Positions 1-10,790 of a stretch of DNA of 64,000 nucleotides are shown piece by piece. This DNA comes from Cycas panzhihuaensis. Its lineage: Eukaryota > Cycadophyta. The stretch covers positions 85,257,741 through 85,321,740 of the forward strand of contig CM041465.1 in NCBI GenBank assembly GCA_023213395.1, in the 5' to 3' direction. Each line of letters begins with the position of its first letter. The stretch's first letter is position 1. Both the position numbers and the translations under genes were made by a program. Under the pieces are notes generated by a model. It saw only the letters and a list, made by a program, of their open reading frames with translations. It was not told where the DNA came from and did no database searches.

Positions 1-1250
1 CCCAGTAGGTACCCTTCTTCATTGCTCATCCTTTGCTTTAAGTTTAGCTTACATAGGCAAGTCCTTTTAGCATACACTTCATGTCTTGGTGTTCTATCAT
101 ATGAAAGTGTAATTCTTCCATTTATTCTTACATGTAACCTCAATATCCCTTGTCCTCCCTTGGCTATCTCTAAGAAGGCTGTGGGAGAGGACCCACAAGG
201 TGTGAGTAGAGGGAGTAAGGTGGGATCCGTACCCACTAGGCCTACTCTCCAAGGGTAAACCCTACTCCTCCTTCCTCTCCCTCACAGACCTTTGGGATTG
301 GGCTGCGTTGAGTCATTTTGGGCATTTCTTTCAGCCCTACATAATGCCTAGTACTCATCCTTAACCTTACATTTGCAACAATGGTAACTACCCACAAACT
401 TTACAACACCCATCCTCTTCCCATTATTTCACCCATAGGCTATCTTATTTGCTACTCTTTACACTTTGAGGTAGCATGGAGGTACATAGACTAGAGGGTT
501 GGCTATTCTGAGGCTAACCTCCTTCTTGCTTGGAAGGAAGTACTTCGATCTTGGTAGACCCTTGCCTTCTTTATTTCTTTTATCATCTTCTCTAGCTTCC
601 CGATTTCTCGCACAGTCATTTGCTCTTTTTATTTAATTTCTCTTTACAAGGGGAAGGTAAAGAAGCCCCCACTCCACCTTCACCACAATGCCAACTATTA
701 GCGAACATGACTCTTAGTTGAAGGCCCTCTTCATACCTTCTCACTTAGCTCTTCCTTTTCTTGTTTTTTGTTTAGCATATATGCTTGCATGATAAACTAC
801 ACCAAAAGAGAAAGGGTAATAATTGATTTATATGTATTCATCTTGTATTTACATATTGCATGAATACTTTCTTAGGAAAGAGTACTTTATAGGAATCGTA
901 CCAGTCCCCTTTTCTCACCTGAAGCACAAACATTCCCTTAGTTGCATATTCACTTTAGCATGCATGTTTGACTGCATGTGAAACATTTCTTTCCTTAAAC
1001 TTTTGTTGATAAAAGGAAATGAGAGAGAGGGAGTGTTGGTTGTATTTTCTGGCCCATCTTCTCCATCACTCCTACCTACTTTAGGCCCACCCTGAGTTAG
1101 TAGGCATAGGAAAGGTTCTTACCATTATATTATGCTCCTATTCCATTTGTCTATATGTCATACCCATGTCATACATGTTTCCTACCAAGTCCATCTACTT
1201 TGCTAGGCTTCCTCCTCCCGAGGACCTCATCCTTGGCACCATTCATGGGT
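1..1250 (+). repeat. Partial LTR of a Tat-type element (D), cut by the window edge
   Basis: This stretch is collinear with the downstream half of the element B 5' LTR around 39,060-39,600. Both contain a purine-rich block, a block around 'GGGTA' followed by 'CC.CCTTC', a run about 'CTTTACAACA', and a segment about 'GGTTAGCTATTCTGAG'. It is non-coding; the short ORFs in it (for example 22-258) have no recognisable domain. It probably is the inner part of an LTR whose start lies left of the window. The right limit near 1,250 is approximate, set where copia-like sequence begins. Call rests on within-window similarity only. Confidence 0.55.
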
Positions 1251-1379
1251 CCCAAAATGTGGTGTTCTCTTTTGCTTGTAGGATTCTATTCATATTCTAG
1301 CATTGGCCATTGACCACCTTGACCCCTACTAAGTATAGTGACCATCTCACAGATGTGATTCCATCTTCCATTGTAGTTT

Positions 1380-2260
1380 GGTTGTAGATCTACTAGAAGT
1401 AGGTGTTGTGTGGGCTCTCCTAAAACCCTTCTTTCTGACATTTTTTTTTTTAGCACCACCATAAATCGGCTTTATTTGCCTTTAAATTGAGATGACATAG
1501 TGATGATCAAGAAGTAGAAGAGATGATAGAAGTATATGCCAGTGACACATGTGGCTAGTATATTAAGCATAGCAGGGATATAGAAATGAATGCTATGATG
1601 GAAAGCAAGCAATGATTAAGTATTTTTTAATAACTATGAAAAATGAGTATAAGCAATTATACAAGAATGAGGCCTAATGGTGGTGATATGTCATGCCACT
1701 AACCTCTAACTTATGTCTAAATGTAGGTGAGGTTTCAATGCCTAAGGCTTCTAGTATACGATTAGGACCTTCACCCGTAATACCCACACTAACACTGGTG
1801 ATGAAATCTAAGTCACAGTAGAGCCTAGGTACTCCCAGTCCTCACCCAGTTCACCAGTAAGTAGTTATATACCTCCTCCAAATAGTCAAATAGTATGTAC
1901 ATATCCCATGGCTATGATGGATATTACATTGAGTTAATTTTAATCTTACATTAAGGTTTTCAATTTTCCTGGATGGTTATCAAGATTATCCCTGATTGGA
2001 GGCCATAGGTATGGATAACCTGTCCCTCCACCACTATTCCAGTCAAGACTAAACCTAGTATGAAACTCACACATCCCTTAGGGCCTAAACTTTGTCCAAC
2101 TGTGGTCTATTTCAACTAAGGCAAGTGTTTGCACAAGTCAAGAACTAGCAGTATAGATCATACAAATGATATTTATTTTAGGAATAATGTAAGTTATTTC
2201 TGAATAATTGCAAATTAAAATAGAAAGTTGCCAAATGTGCTTTCTTGTCTTTTATGCTTG
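1380..2260 (-). mobile_element. Copia fragment H: gag start and long 5' leader
   Basis: On the minus strand a gag-like start (residues MSSQFKGK, ATG near 1,497) is preceded by about 760 bp of leader. Both gag start and leader match the corresponding part of copia element E at 36,900-37,912 (MSSQFK at about 37,030), block by block. The piece is a remnant of a second member of the E family. Its gag is broken almost immediately by stops, and the Tat LTR fragment D cuts it on the left. The sense of the leader (untranslated region, or part of the 5' LTR) is not settled because no clear primer site was found. Confidence 0.6.
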
Positions 2261-2739
2261 CTATGTTATTGCTGCTACTTTATGTGATGCTTTATGCTAT
2301 GTGTACAGATAGAAAAATCATGCTAGACTTAGTAAGGGAACTGGATGTTGTTTCAGATCCAAGGTTTCACTTGCTTTAGTATAATATTTCCAAATATGTT
2401 TTTAGAAATTTCAATACAAAAACCATAATGGGCTAAAAAGTAGATAAACTTTCCACTAAAATATTGATTTTTCTAAATCTATATACATCCTATTTTGCCC
2501 TATTTTGTAATTTTTCCACAAAATTTACAAATAATTATAAATGGGTAAATTTTTCTAAAAATTATAAATATGAAGGCCTAAATGATGGAATTTGAATTTA
2601 TGATAGAAGGAAAAGTATTTAGAATGTTTTTTTTATAGAGTAGTGAAGTCAAATTTCTAAGAAGACATAAAAAAATTTTGCCCAAAAGAAGTACAAAAGC
2701 AGAATCCTAAGGACATTCTAAACCAAAATTTCTTTCAAT
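2261..2739. other. AT-rich unassigned stretch with a 22-bp direct repeat
   Basis: No coding potential, LTR end or RNA gene is recognisable. A 22-bp direct repeat occurs at 2,710-2,731 and 2,767-2,788, the second copy falling inside the copia F RNase H remnant. By position this should hold the rest of copia F's RNase H and its 3' LTR, but nothing here resembles the F 5' LTR at 28,251-28,563. A deletion or unrelated insertion probably replaced them. Confidence 0.4.
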
Positions 2740-3237
2740 TTAACCTCTTTCAATTTCTCCCTCATGAGGACATTCTAAACCAAAATTTAAAGCTTCCTTT
2801 GCTTATCTCATAATCATTTTTATTATAATATAATATAATTCTTATGGATTCTACATATAATAATAGACTAATCTATCATCATAAGAAATGTTAGATCTAG
2901 TATGAGTCAAGTAAATTAGACTCCATACTAATTGTTTGTATAGTGTTCTATTTATTGTAGACTTTCTTATATCTTTTGCTAGTTTTATACCTTTAGCACA
3001 TGGTGTTTCTATAGGTTTATAGTCTTCCATCTTAAACTGAGTAAGAAGATTCTTTGTATATTTCATCTATGACTTTCCATACTTTAATGCTTAATAAGTA
3101 GTGTAATAACCCTAGATTTATCATATTAAAGGTCTTTTATAGATTGATTTTACATTTATAATCATCTCATGATAATTACCTAGAATAATAAAATTTCTAG
3201 CATATAATATTATTACCATAATCAATTTTGTAGTCCT

Positions 3238-3239
<2 letters not shown>

Positions 3240-3301
<62 letters not shown>
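3240..3301. repeat. (TA)n microsatellite
   Basis: About 30 uninterrupted TA units followed by a T run, within the decayed copia F RT. Likely polymorphic in length; no function implied. Confidence 0.97.
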
Positions 3302-3304
<3 letters not shown>

Positions 3305-4308
3305 TATTTAGTTTAATATTTATAGTTACAAATCCTTCTTCATTCAATCTTGGATTAAGTTTTTTATGCCATACCCTTACAACTTATTTTATATGATTAA
3401 GAGATTTCTTCAAATAGCACATAAATTTTCCTTACCCTTTCTTAACAAAATAAAGGGTTTATATCCTACAGATTTCCTCCTTCAGATCTCTATTAAAGAA
3501 TGAAAACTTTACATCCATCTAATGCATCTCCAATCAAAATTTAGTTTCCAACAAAAGGATCATCTTGATGATCATTATTTTAATGACTAGTTCAAAATTC
3601 TCTTCAAAGGCAATTTCTTCCTTTTATTTAAACCCTTGTGCTACAAGTCTGGATTTATATATTTTTGCTTCTTCAGTTGAGTGGGATTTTTTTTTTTAGT
3701 AAACTAACTTATATCCAACTAGGTATTTCTTTGGAGTTAATAGAGCCAATTCTGATATTTTTTTCATGATTAAAGAATTATACTCTTCTTCCATAGTAGC
3801 TCTCTATTTAAGATTGTCCTTTGCTTCTATGTAAGAATATAGTTCATGGGAGTCCATAATTTTTACCATTAGAGTTTGGCTAACTTATGAACTCCTAATT
3901 TGATATGCATCTATTATATCCATAGTTACACTTGATTTCTTAATAGTCTTTATTATCCATAATAACATTAAGGCATATGGAGTTGCAGGCACTGCTTCAA
4001 GTGATTATTACCTTTCATTATCTTGGTTACTCTACCAATCTTCCCTTTGTTCATCAGACTTTTAATTGATTCTGCATTCAAAGGAAACCATAGTAATGGG
4101 GGATAAAAGACTTCCTTATATTTAGATTAAACTTTATCAGTCTCATATAATAACAACTTATTAAGCTAAATATCTTAATAAATATGAACTTTCTTCTATT
4201 TGATAGTCTATAAGATTTATTCACATTATTGTACCCCATAAAGATGTACTTCCTACTCTTTTGATCTAGTTTGTTATGCTTCTCATCAAGAATGTATAAA
4301 TATTCCAT

Positions 4309-4313
4309 GTACC
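4309..4313. other. Target site duplication of element A, left copy (GTACC)
   Basis: GTACC directly precedes the first base of A's 5' LTR, and the same GTACC directly follows the A 3' LTR at 25,650-25,654. On both sides the flank is copia F integrase, which becomes continuous if A plus one GTACC is removed. This fixes both ends of A. Confidence 0.9.
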
Positions 4314-7040
4314 TATTTCCCAGCTCTCGGGAATAGATACGGAGCAGTCAACTCAGGTAAGTGTAGGTATGCTTCTCACCTTATTGTTATTTTCTTTTGT
4401 GATGAGTATATGCTTGCATGATATGATTTCATAGATGATCCTATTGTCATCTACACCCGTCTAGCCTATGATGACTATAGCGGGGGCATATTCCCAGTAA
4501 GTATGACACCCCGGTAGCCATGTCACTTCCTGCATTCTACCCTACTCACCTTAAGACCCGCTTGGCTCATGTCATCCTTGCCTGTATGATGACCCGTCAT
4601 TGCTTGGTTGACTTGTCACACCCTTTGAGTCCTATTTTTGCTCTTGAGGCTTGTTTGTTAGCTTGTCTGCCTTTGGGTAAGTGGCCCTGCCCCCTGCCAA
4701 CCTCCTTGGTCATTGGTCCACAGCCTGGGCTAGCTGTTTGGGCCATTTTTGGCCTATGGTCCTGCACTACCATAGATTTTATGGTACCATGATATTTACG
4801 GTGGTACTACGATATTTATGGCAGTGCGACTATCTCAACTTATTTTTAAAAATCTGCCGTGGTAATTCTCGCATTTATTATGGAACTACCACATGTCTTG
4901 CAACTTAACTCACTGCCAGTCGTGCCCTAATTGCTTGATTAGGGTTGGGGCTAGGTATTTAAGTCTTTCCTAATTCATTTTAGGGATCTTTTTTTTGCCC
5001 ATTTTTGGAAGGATCACAAGGAAAAATGCCATGCTCTCTGTTGTTCCCAGCTACTCCACTATTGTTCCAGGACCTGCTATCATTCTCTAGTGTCCAACTC
5101 TCCTTTGGTACAGTTGTGACATCTTCCCAGCCCCTTGCACACCTTGGAGAGGGCCTCCTTGGAGAGATTTTAGCACTTCCTTGCTCGAGCAGCCATCAAG
5201 CATTCTCAAGTGCAGGTTTTCCTTCAGCCTTATTGGTAGGGGCTCCATACCTGTTGTTCCATAGTCCTTTTGTAGATTTCTTAGCCTTCTCTCAACAGCT
5301 CCTGATAGAGGCAAACGCCTCCCTTCTTCTCTATAGGTATTTGTTGGTTTAGAATCTTCTCTTTGTCCAATTTATGCCCTGGTTTGCATGTTATTTCTAG
5401 CTTGTCTTAGCTTACTCTTTGGAGGTTGTTTCTTGCTCTTCTTTTGGACTATTTTTCCCTACTATTAGGGCCTTTTTTCCTACATTTCATACCCAGGACA
5501 GTGGTCAAAAGGGGATACATAAGGTTTGGGATAGAGTTGGGTGGATTCCGTACCACCTTCCATGCTTCTTAAGAGGCTTCTTTCCCTCCAAACCTTCCCT
5601 TTTGCCTCGCGCTGCTCTTGGAGTGAAACAAGGGTTCGGTAGGCCATTTCCAGCTACTGAAATTAGTGTTGGCACTTGTTGTAATGCTAGTTTAAAGGTT
5701 CATCTCTTGACCCAGGCAACACACATAAGTCCTGGCTACCTATCCCTTGCTCAACCTCATTCTTGGAAATCCAGTTTGCTTCCCATAGCACTCCAGTTTG
5801 TTGTAGACCTCTTGAGCCTCTTTGAACTCTTGTTGCTTCTGTTTCCAACCTTTTTACATAGCCATACCCTCATTTTCTTGTGGCTTCTTGAGGGAGGGTA
5901 GGGTTGCTCCTTACGGGAGGTGGGCCACTCCGAGGCTCACTGACTTATCCATCATTTATTTGGATAGTTTTCTTTATAGTTTATCATTATAATACTGAAT
6001 GCTAACATATATGTATAGAGGTTTATGCTTGTTATATACATACACGTGTTGTTAGGATTCTCTTTTGTGTTACTAGCATCCCTTTCTCTAGAAAGGGAAC
6101 TCTCATTTACTTGCAGGTACATGAAGGATGCAAAGGACCCATTCCTTTCCCTCTCTCTTACGGGTAAGTGATTTTGCTTATGTTTTACTTCAGCATTTCA
6201 TTTGCTGCCATCGTTTTCCTTTTTCCTTTCTTGGCACTCTAGTGTCATTTCTGGGGAAGGTAAGGAAGCCCCACGCTTTGTTCTACTGCAACCCTTCTCA
6301 TTCACCGTGCTTTGTGGAGCGATCTTGGATACCTCATGGGAATGCTGTCGCTTCAAATGCATCTCCATCCTGGGTATGTACTCTCGCTCTATTTCGTTCC
6401 TTTTTCTTTTGAAAGATTTTGTACGGTAGTAATTAGCTCATTTGAAAGGAAAAGGGAAACCAACTCTACCTTTTGATTTATTTTCCAGTTGTTTCATTTC
6501 TCGCATTATATCTATCATAGGAAAAGGTCTTAGGAGGTTTCCCCTTTTTACCTTTTCCCCTTCACCTTGCAAACTCCATCCTTGTCTCATTGACTTGTTA
6601 TGCTTGGTTAGTTTGCTTGCATGCACCATAGCTCTTCCCTTTTGATTGTTCCCTTCATCCTTCCTCAATTTTTTCCCGCCTAGCTAAATAACTGAGAAGA
6701 TCTCATTCGTAGGTTGCTCACCTACTTACCCTTCCTTCGTTTCCCTCTACTATAGGCAAACCCTTAAAGGGTTCTCTCTTTTCTCTTCCGGCCATCCAAG
6801 TGTGGGAAGATCTTTTCCCTAGGTCTACTCAGGCTAATCTTCTGCCTCCTCTCTTCTCGTTTGAAGTGGAGAACCACCTTTAGGTAGTTGGATACCATCC
6901 GCAGGTCTAGAACTCACGCTGTGGCACACAGGGTACCCTGCATGGTATTTGCCTTGCTCATAGGTTCTTATCTACATTTGATAGTGCCATCGACTGCCCC
7001 TTGTTATTCCTACTTAGTTAGGTAGCTATCCCATAGATGC
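4314..7040 (+). repeat. 5' LTR of Tat element A (missing its last few bases)
   Basis: It begins TATTTCCC, a decayed TG start; A's 3' LTR and element C begin TGTTTCC. It runs to ...CCCATAGATGC, where element G is inserted about 9 bases before the expected end. It matches the A 3' LTR closely from 4,314 to about 4,466 and again from about 5,463 to the end. The intervening ~1 kb is absent from the 3' LTR but matched by the LTR of C. It contains a U3 promoter near 4,890-4,963. ORFs inside it (such as 5,419-5,901) are not conserved as proteins in B or C and are taken as chance. Confidence 0.88.
4890..4963 (+). promoter_or_regulatory. LTR promoter of A: decayed G-box, CCCTAAT/ATTAGGG inverted repeat, TATA-like box
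   Basis: CACATG at 4,890-4,895 sits where B and C have a perfect G-box CACGTG. An inverted repeat follows: CCCTAAT at 4,925-4,931 and ATTAGGG at 4,938-4,944, six bases apart (telo-box-like arms). TATTTAAG at 4,956-4,963 is the likely TATA box. Spacing from G-box to TATA is about 66 bp here, 65 bp in B and about 67 bp in C. Transcription would start near 4,985-4,990. Confidence 0.6.
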
Positions 7041-8283
7041 TGATTCGTTTCAGATCTTAAAATGCTCGAAATACTTTATTTTTCATGTAAATGGTCTTTA
7101 TGTAGTAGGAAATTGCCTTAAAAAGGCTTAATGGTTTTCATTTAGTAGAAACATGCCTTTAAAAGGCTTAAAAATGTAAAAAAAATATATTTCTACAAGT
7201 ACAAAAAGGTGTTATAACTACTACCAAGCTGCTATTAAGGTGCTACAACTGCTACCAAGGTGCTACTAAGGTGCTATAACTGCTACCAAGGTGCTACCAA
7301 GGTGTTACCCAAGTGCTACGGCTGTTACAGAGCTACTACAGGCTGCTACGGAGCTATTATAGGCCGCTACAGAAGTACTACGCAACTGCAGAGATTGCTA
7401 CACCAACTACGGAGACTGCTACGCTAGTTGCGGAGATTGCTACGCCAGCTGCGGAGATTGCTATAGACTGCTACGCAGAAGTCAAAAAATGGAAAAATAA
7501 TAAAAATAGAAATGGTTTTGGAAGCACAAACGGTAACCGTTTGGCACGAAATTTGAGGAGAGGGTGCGCACACGTGTCCTCTACATATTCAAAGAGGAAA
7601 AACTCCAAAATAAAAGGATTTTTCTAAGATTTTATAAGCCGTTTTGAAATCCGTTGGAAAACGAAAAAACGGAAATATCTCTCTCAAATGGAAACGCTTT
7701 TAAGCGAAATTTGAGAGAGGAATTCGGGGGATCTCGACAAAGATTTTTGACAGAAATAAGAGGATGCCACAGCCCTAGATGCATCACAGAGCAAGAATTG
7801 AGGAAAGCTTCAAGAAATCGACTTTCCAGAAGGAGATCAGCTCCAAAGTGTGAAAATCTGCGTTGGGAGAGAACACAGCAGAAACGCAGCAGAAAAACCT
7901 ATTGCAGGGAACGTGAAGGAGCCCAGGAAATCGTAGCTGCAGCCAAGAAGAGAAGACAGCAAGAGTAGCAGTCCCAGAAGAGACGCTAGCCAGTTTCTTC
8001 CTCACCAAAATGGGGTTTTTGGTAACAAAAGACCAAAAACGGTTTTGCAGACTTTGAGACGGAGGTTCCAGCAAATGAGCAGCAGCTCAAGAAGCACCTA
8101 GCTCTCATTTTCTCTCTCCCAAAATGATGTAGTAGTCCCTTGCATGCTCAACAGAGCACAAACAAAGGAGTTTTTTGTAAGAAAATTCCAAATATTTCTA
8201 ATTCTATGTAATTATATGTAAATTGTTCTGAATTTTGTTTCAATTGGTTAAAGTTTTCACTTTCCCATTCAAGATTTAGATCA
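7041..8283 (+). repeat. 5' LTR of element G
   Basis: Starts TGATTCGTTTCAG, identical to the 3' LTR start at 13,020, and ends near ...TTTAGATCA just before the primer site. The exact end is uncertain by a few bases. It is about 1.24 kb and contains the minisatellite at 7,205-7,480. ORFs here (for example 7,654-7,968) are in LTR sequence and lack recognisable domains. Confidence 0.85.
7205..7480 (+). repeat. GCTAC-rich minisatellite in the G LTR
   Basis: Imperfect tandem units built on 'TGCTACCAAGG' fill the first half. Three ~21-bp units of the form 'TTGCTACGCCAGCTGCGGAGA' without its last base follow near 7,395-7,460. The 3' LTR (13,190-13,450) carries the same array with a different number and order of units, so the array has changed since insertion. 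Confidence 0.8.
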
Positions 8284-8290
8284 ATATTTT

Positions 8291-8302
8291 TGGTATCAGA
8301 GC
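8291..8302 (+). other. Primer binding site of G (initiator tRNA-Met)
   Basis: TGGTATCAGAGC is the standard complement of the 3' end of plant initiator tRNA-Met and lies a few bases after the 5' LTR. It primes minus-strand DNA synthesis. Confidence 0.93.
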
Positions 8303-8396
8303 TAGTTTCTTGAAACCCTTGGGATTTTAGGGATTTTAAAGAAAAAGAAAGAAAAGAAAGGAAAAAAATCCTCTTGCTTTCATTGTAGAAGTTTTT

Positions 8397-9480
8397 ATGA
8401 AAACTAGATACCAATATCTGTTAACGGGTGAACCTCTAACCGAGCCTCTGGAGAGAGAAAGAAAACAGCGAAGGAAAATGACTAATCCAGAGCAGAAAAT
8501 GGAAGAAAGGTTCGTGAAAATGGAGCAGAACCTCGATAGGCTAACCCCGCTTATGGTGCAACTAGTTGCAACTTCTTCTTCAACAGCCAAAGGCGTAAAG
8601 AAGGAAGAAGAAGAACTGATGAAAGAAGACACGAATGAAGAGTTGGTAGAAGACCAACAAGAAAATGATGAAGAAGATGACAATCTGGCAGTATTCACAC
8701 ATCCATTCAAGGTAGAGGCAAAACTTGAATTGCCCATCTATGATGGAATGTTGGATGCTGAAAAATTAGATAGTTGGCTGGACCAACTAGAAACTTATTT
8801 TTCTATTTATGGGTATAAAAACCAGTAGAAAATAACTTTTGCTAGGTTAAAATTATCTAAACATGCATTAGTCTGGTGGAATGTATACATTAAATCCCAT
8901 AATGTAAATGAAATCACTTGGCAACAGTTTAAAATCCTCATAAAGAAGCAATTCTATCCTATTGGATTTGAAGAGCAACAGAGGATTAAATGGCAATATT
9001 ACCAACAGGAAAGAGGCCAAAATGTCTAAGATTACACAACAGAATTTTAAAAGTAAGCTGTTGTGTTGGGCATCTCTTTACTAGGTATAGATATGATGCT
9101 GAAATATATTGGAGGACTGCACCAGCATATTCAGCAAGAACTTCAACTGTTCGAAGTCAAATCGCTTGACGAAGCCAGCAAGAAGGCGATTGCGATAAAA
9201 AAGAGGAATAAGAAGGTTTTTGCCGAGAGGAAAAGGTTTGCACCTCCAGAAGGTAGCAACAAACCTTCCAGAGGAATGAAGTTTCTAGGTAAAGTTGGAC
9301 AACAATCCATTAGAGGTTTTGGCAAGATGAAACTGGCCAATACCACCCAAATCAAAATCATTTGTACTCATTGCAAGCGAGTGGGTCACAGCGTAGAAGA
9401 CTGTTGGTTTCTACACCCAGAGAAACGACCCAAGAATAAGGGGAAAGGTAAAGTTAAGACTGAAGGTAAAACTTTACTTA
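8397..9480 (+). pseudogene. Gag of element G (capsid and zinc knuckle), stop-interrupted
   Basis: Reading starts at the first ATG after the primer site (MKTRYQYLL). An acidic, Glu/Lys-rich N-terminal linker leads into the retrotransposon gag fold (YDGMLDAEKLDSWLDQLE; WQQFKILIKKQFYP). A single CCHC zinc knuckle follows at about 9,362-9,415 (CTHCKRVGHSVEDC). Gag would package element RNA in cytoplasmic particles. The frame is continuous into protease with no frameshift, but stops stand at 8,826, 9,027, 9,048 and 9,054. All are TAA or TAG at positions where Gln fits the gag consensus. Inactive as it stands. Confidence 0.88.
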
Positions 9481-9589
9481 ACTCTGTAAGTGATGAAAAT
9501 GTTTGCAGCATTGAAGAAGCTAATAAGAAGTTGATGCTCATGGCTAATGCGGAGCCTGGAAATAACCATCAACAAGTTGATCCAGAGAT

Positions 9590-10001
9590 TAGAGAGGAGC
9601 TCTTCATGGTAAGAATCCAAGTGAAGCAAAGCATGGTTGATGCCATCTTTGATGGAGGAAGCCAAAAGAATCTAATCTCAGAAGCATTGGTAAAGAAACT
9701 GGGATTAAAAATGCATGCACATCCAAAACCATATCCTCTTGGATGGTTGCAAAAAGATTCAGAGTTACAGGTTACTCACCAATGTAAGTTTAAATTTGCA
9801 ATTTCTGAAAAGTTCATTAATGAAGTTGAATGTGAAGTAGTCCCTTTGGATGTTTGTCAAGTTGTGTTTGGAAGCCCATATCTCTATGATAGAGATGGAG
9901 TTCATCACAGGAGGCTGAGAAAGATTCGATTCATCAAGGACGGGAGATCATATCTGATCAATGCATCAAAACCACAGAAGAAGATTTCTCTCATATCTTC
10001 C
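9590..10001 (+). pseudogene. Aspartic protease of element G
   Basis: Same frame as gag. The active-site motif reads DAIFDGGSQKNLIS, with DGG in place of the usual D-T/S-G. The flap and C-terminal part follow (CQVVFGSPYLYDRD, matching the usual V-L-G-x-P-W-L). The protease would cut the gag-pol polyprotein. The DGG triplet may be an original lineage variant or a mutation; other copies are needed to tell. A TAA at 10,002 separates it from RT in the same frame. Confidence 0.82.
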
Positions 10002-10004
10002 TAA

Positions 10005-10790
10005 CAAGCGAAAAGATTAATTAATGCTTGTAGGAAGTTTGTGCTACTGATGATAAAGCCAAAGGTGGAAGAAAATAAGCAAGCAGAGTCCTCAATACAG
10101 GCACTAGATAGGAAGCAAGTGTAGCAGATTGAAGGCCTAAGGAATAGGTACAGTGATGTATTCCAAGAGCCAAAAGGGCTGCCCCCTAAAAGAGAAATTG
10201 AACATGAAATCCAGCTGGTTGCTGATTTACCTCTGCCGAATCTTTGTCTCTACCGAAACTCAGTTTTGGAGAATGAAGAGATTAAGAGGCAGATTCAAGA
10301 ACTCTTGGAACAAGGAGTAATCAAGCTGAGTTGTTCTCCATGTGGATCACCTATTGTTTTGGTGCCAAAGAAAGATGGAGGATGGAGAATGTGCATTGAC
10401 TACCAAGCTTTGAACAAGATCACCATAAAGAATAGACATCCCTTACCATAGATAGATGACTTGTTGGACCACCGCGATCGGTAAGATATTTCAAAGAAAT
10501 GGACTGAAATCAGGCTACCATCAGGTTCAAATCCGAGAGGAGGATACTTGGAAGACAGCCTTCAAATCGAAGCAAGGATTGTTCGAATGGTTGGTGATGC
10601 CATTTGGTCTGTGCAATGCACCTGCCACCTTCATGAGGTTGATGAATGAGGTATTAAGACCCTTCATTGATGACTTTGTAATTGTTTATCTAGATGATAT
10701 TCTGAGTTTTAGCCAAACATGGGAGGAGCACCTCCAACATGTTGAGCAAGTGCTCAAAGTTCTCCAAGAATAGCAGTTAAAACTAAATCT
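10005..10790 (+). pseudogene. Reverse transcriptase of element G, frameshifted at motif A
   Basis: The N-terminal fingers are clear ([37 protein letters not shown]). The palm follows with [37 protein letters not shown] and the catalytic YLDD at about 10,687-10,698. A small indel near 10,470-10,505 moves reading from frame 3 to frame 1 just at motif A, so the first catalytic aspartate is out of frame with the rest. Stops at 10,122, 10,449 and 10,771 are all TAG. After the shift the new frame stays open, apart from TAG/TAA codons, to the end of pol. Confidence 0.88.

Larger units (their letters stand above)
2740..4313 (-). pseudogene. Copia element F, downstream half: integrase tail, RT, start of RNase H
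   Basis: Reading down from 4,308 the minus strand gives a copia integrase C-terminal motif (DEKHNKLDQKSRKYIFMGY). A badly decayed RT follows. From 3,066 to 2,851 comes the RT to RNase H junction (KYTKNLLTQFKMEDYKP, then LVWSLIYLTHTR). Weak RNase H similarity continues to about 2,740. The upstream half of the same element lies 21 kb away at 25,650-28,240: the integrase motif KPTIEHLKFLG ends there and resumes here, with Tat element A between. A TA microsatellite has expanded inside the RT. Many stops make this copy dead. Confidence 0.8.

Noticed and set aside
4078-4308. Short minus-strand ORF as an independent small gene
   Set aside because: It is the integrase C-terminus of copia F, continuous with 25,655 onward once element A is removed.
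5419-5901. 160-codon ORF in A's 5' LTR as a possible gene
   Set aside because: It lies wholly inside an LTR, shows no domain, and is not kept as a protein in the LTRs of B or C.
7205-7480. Regularly spaced repeats as a CRISPR-like array
   Set aside because: Units are imperfect and contiguous with no unique spacers, and the array is within a retrotransposon LTR in a eukaryote.
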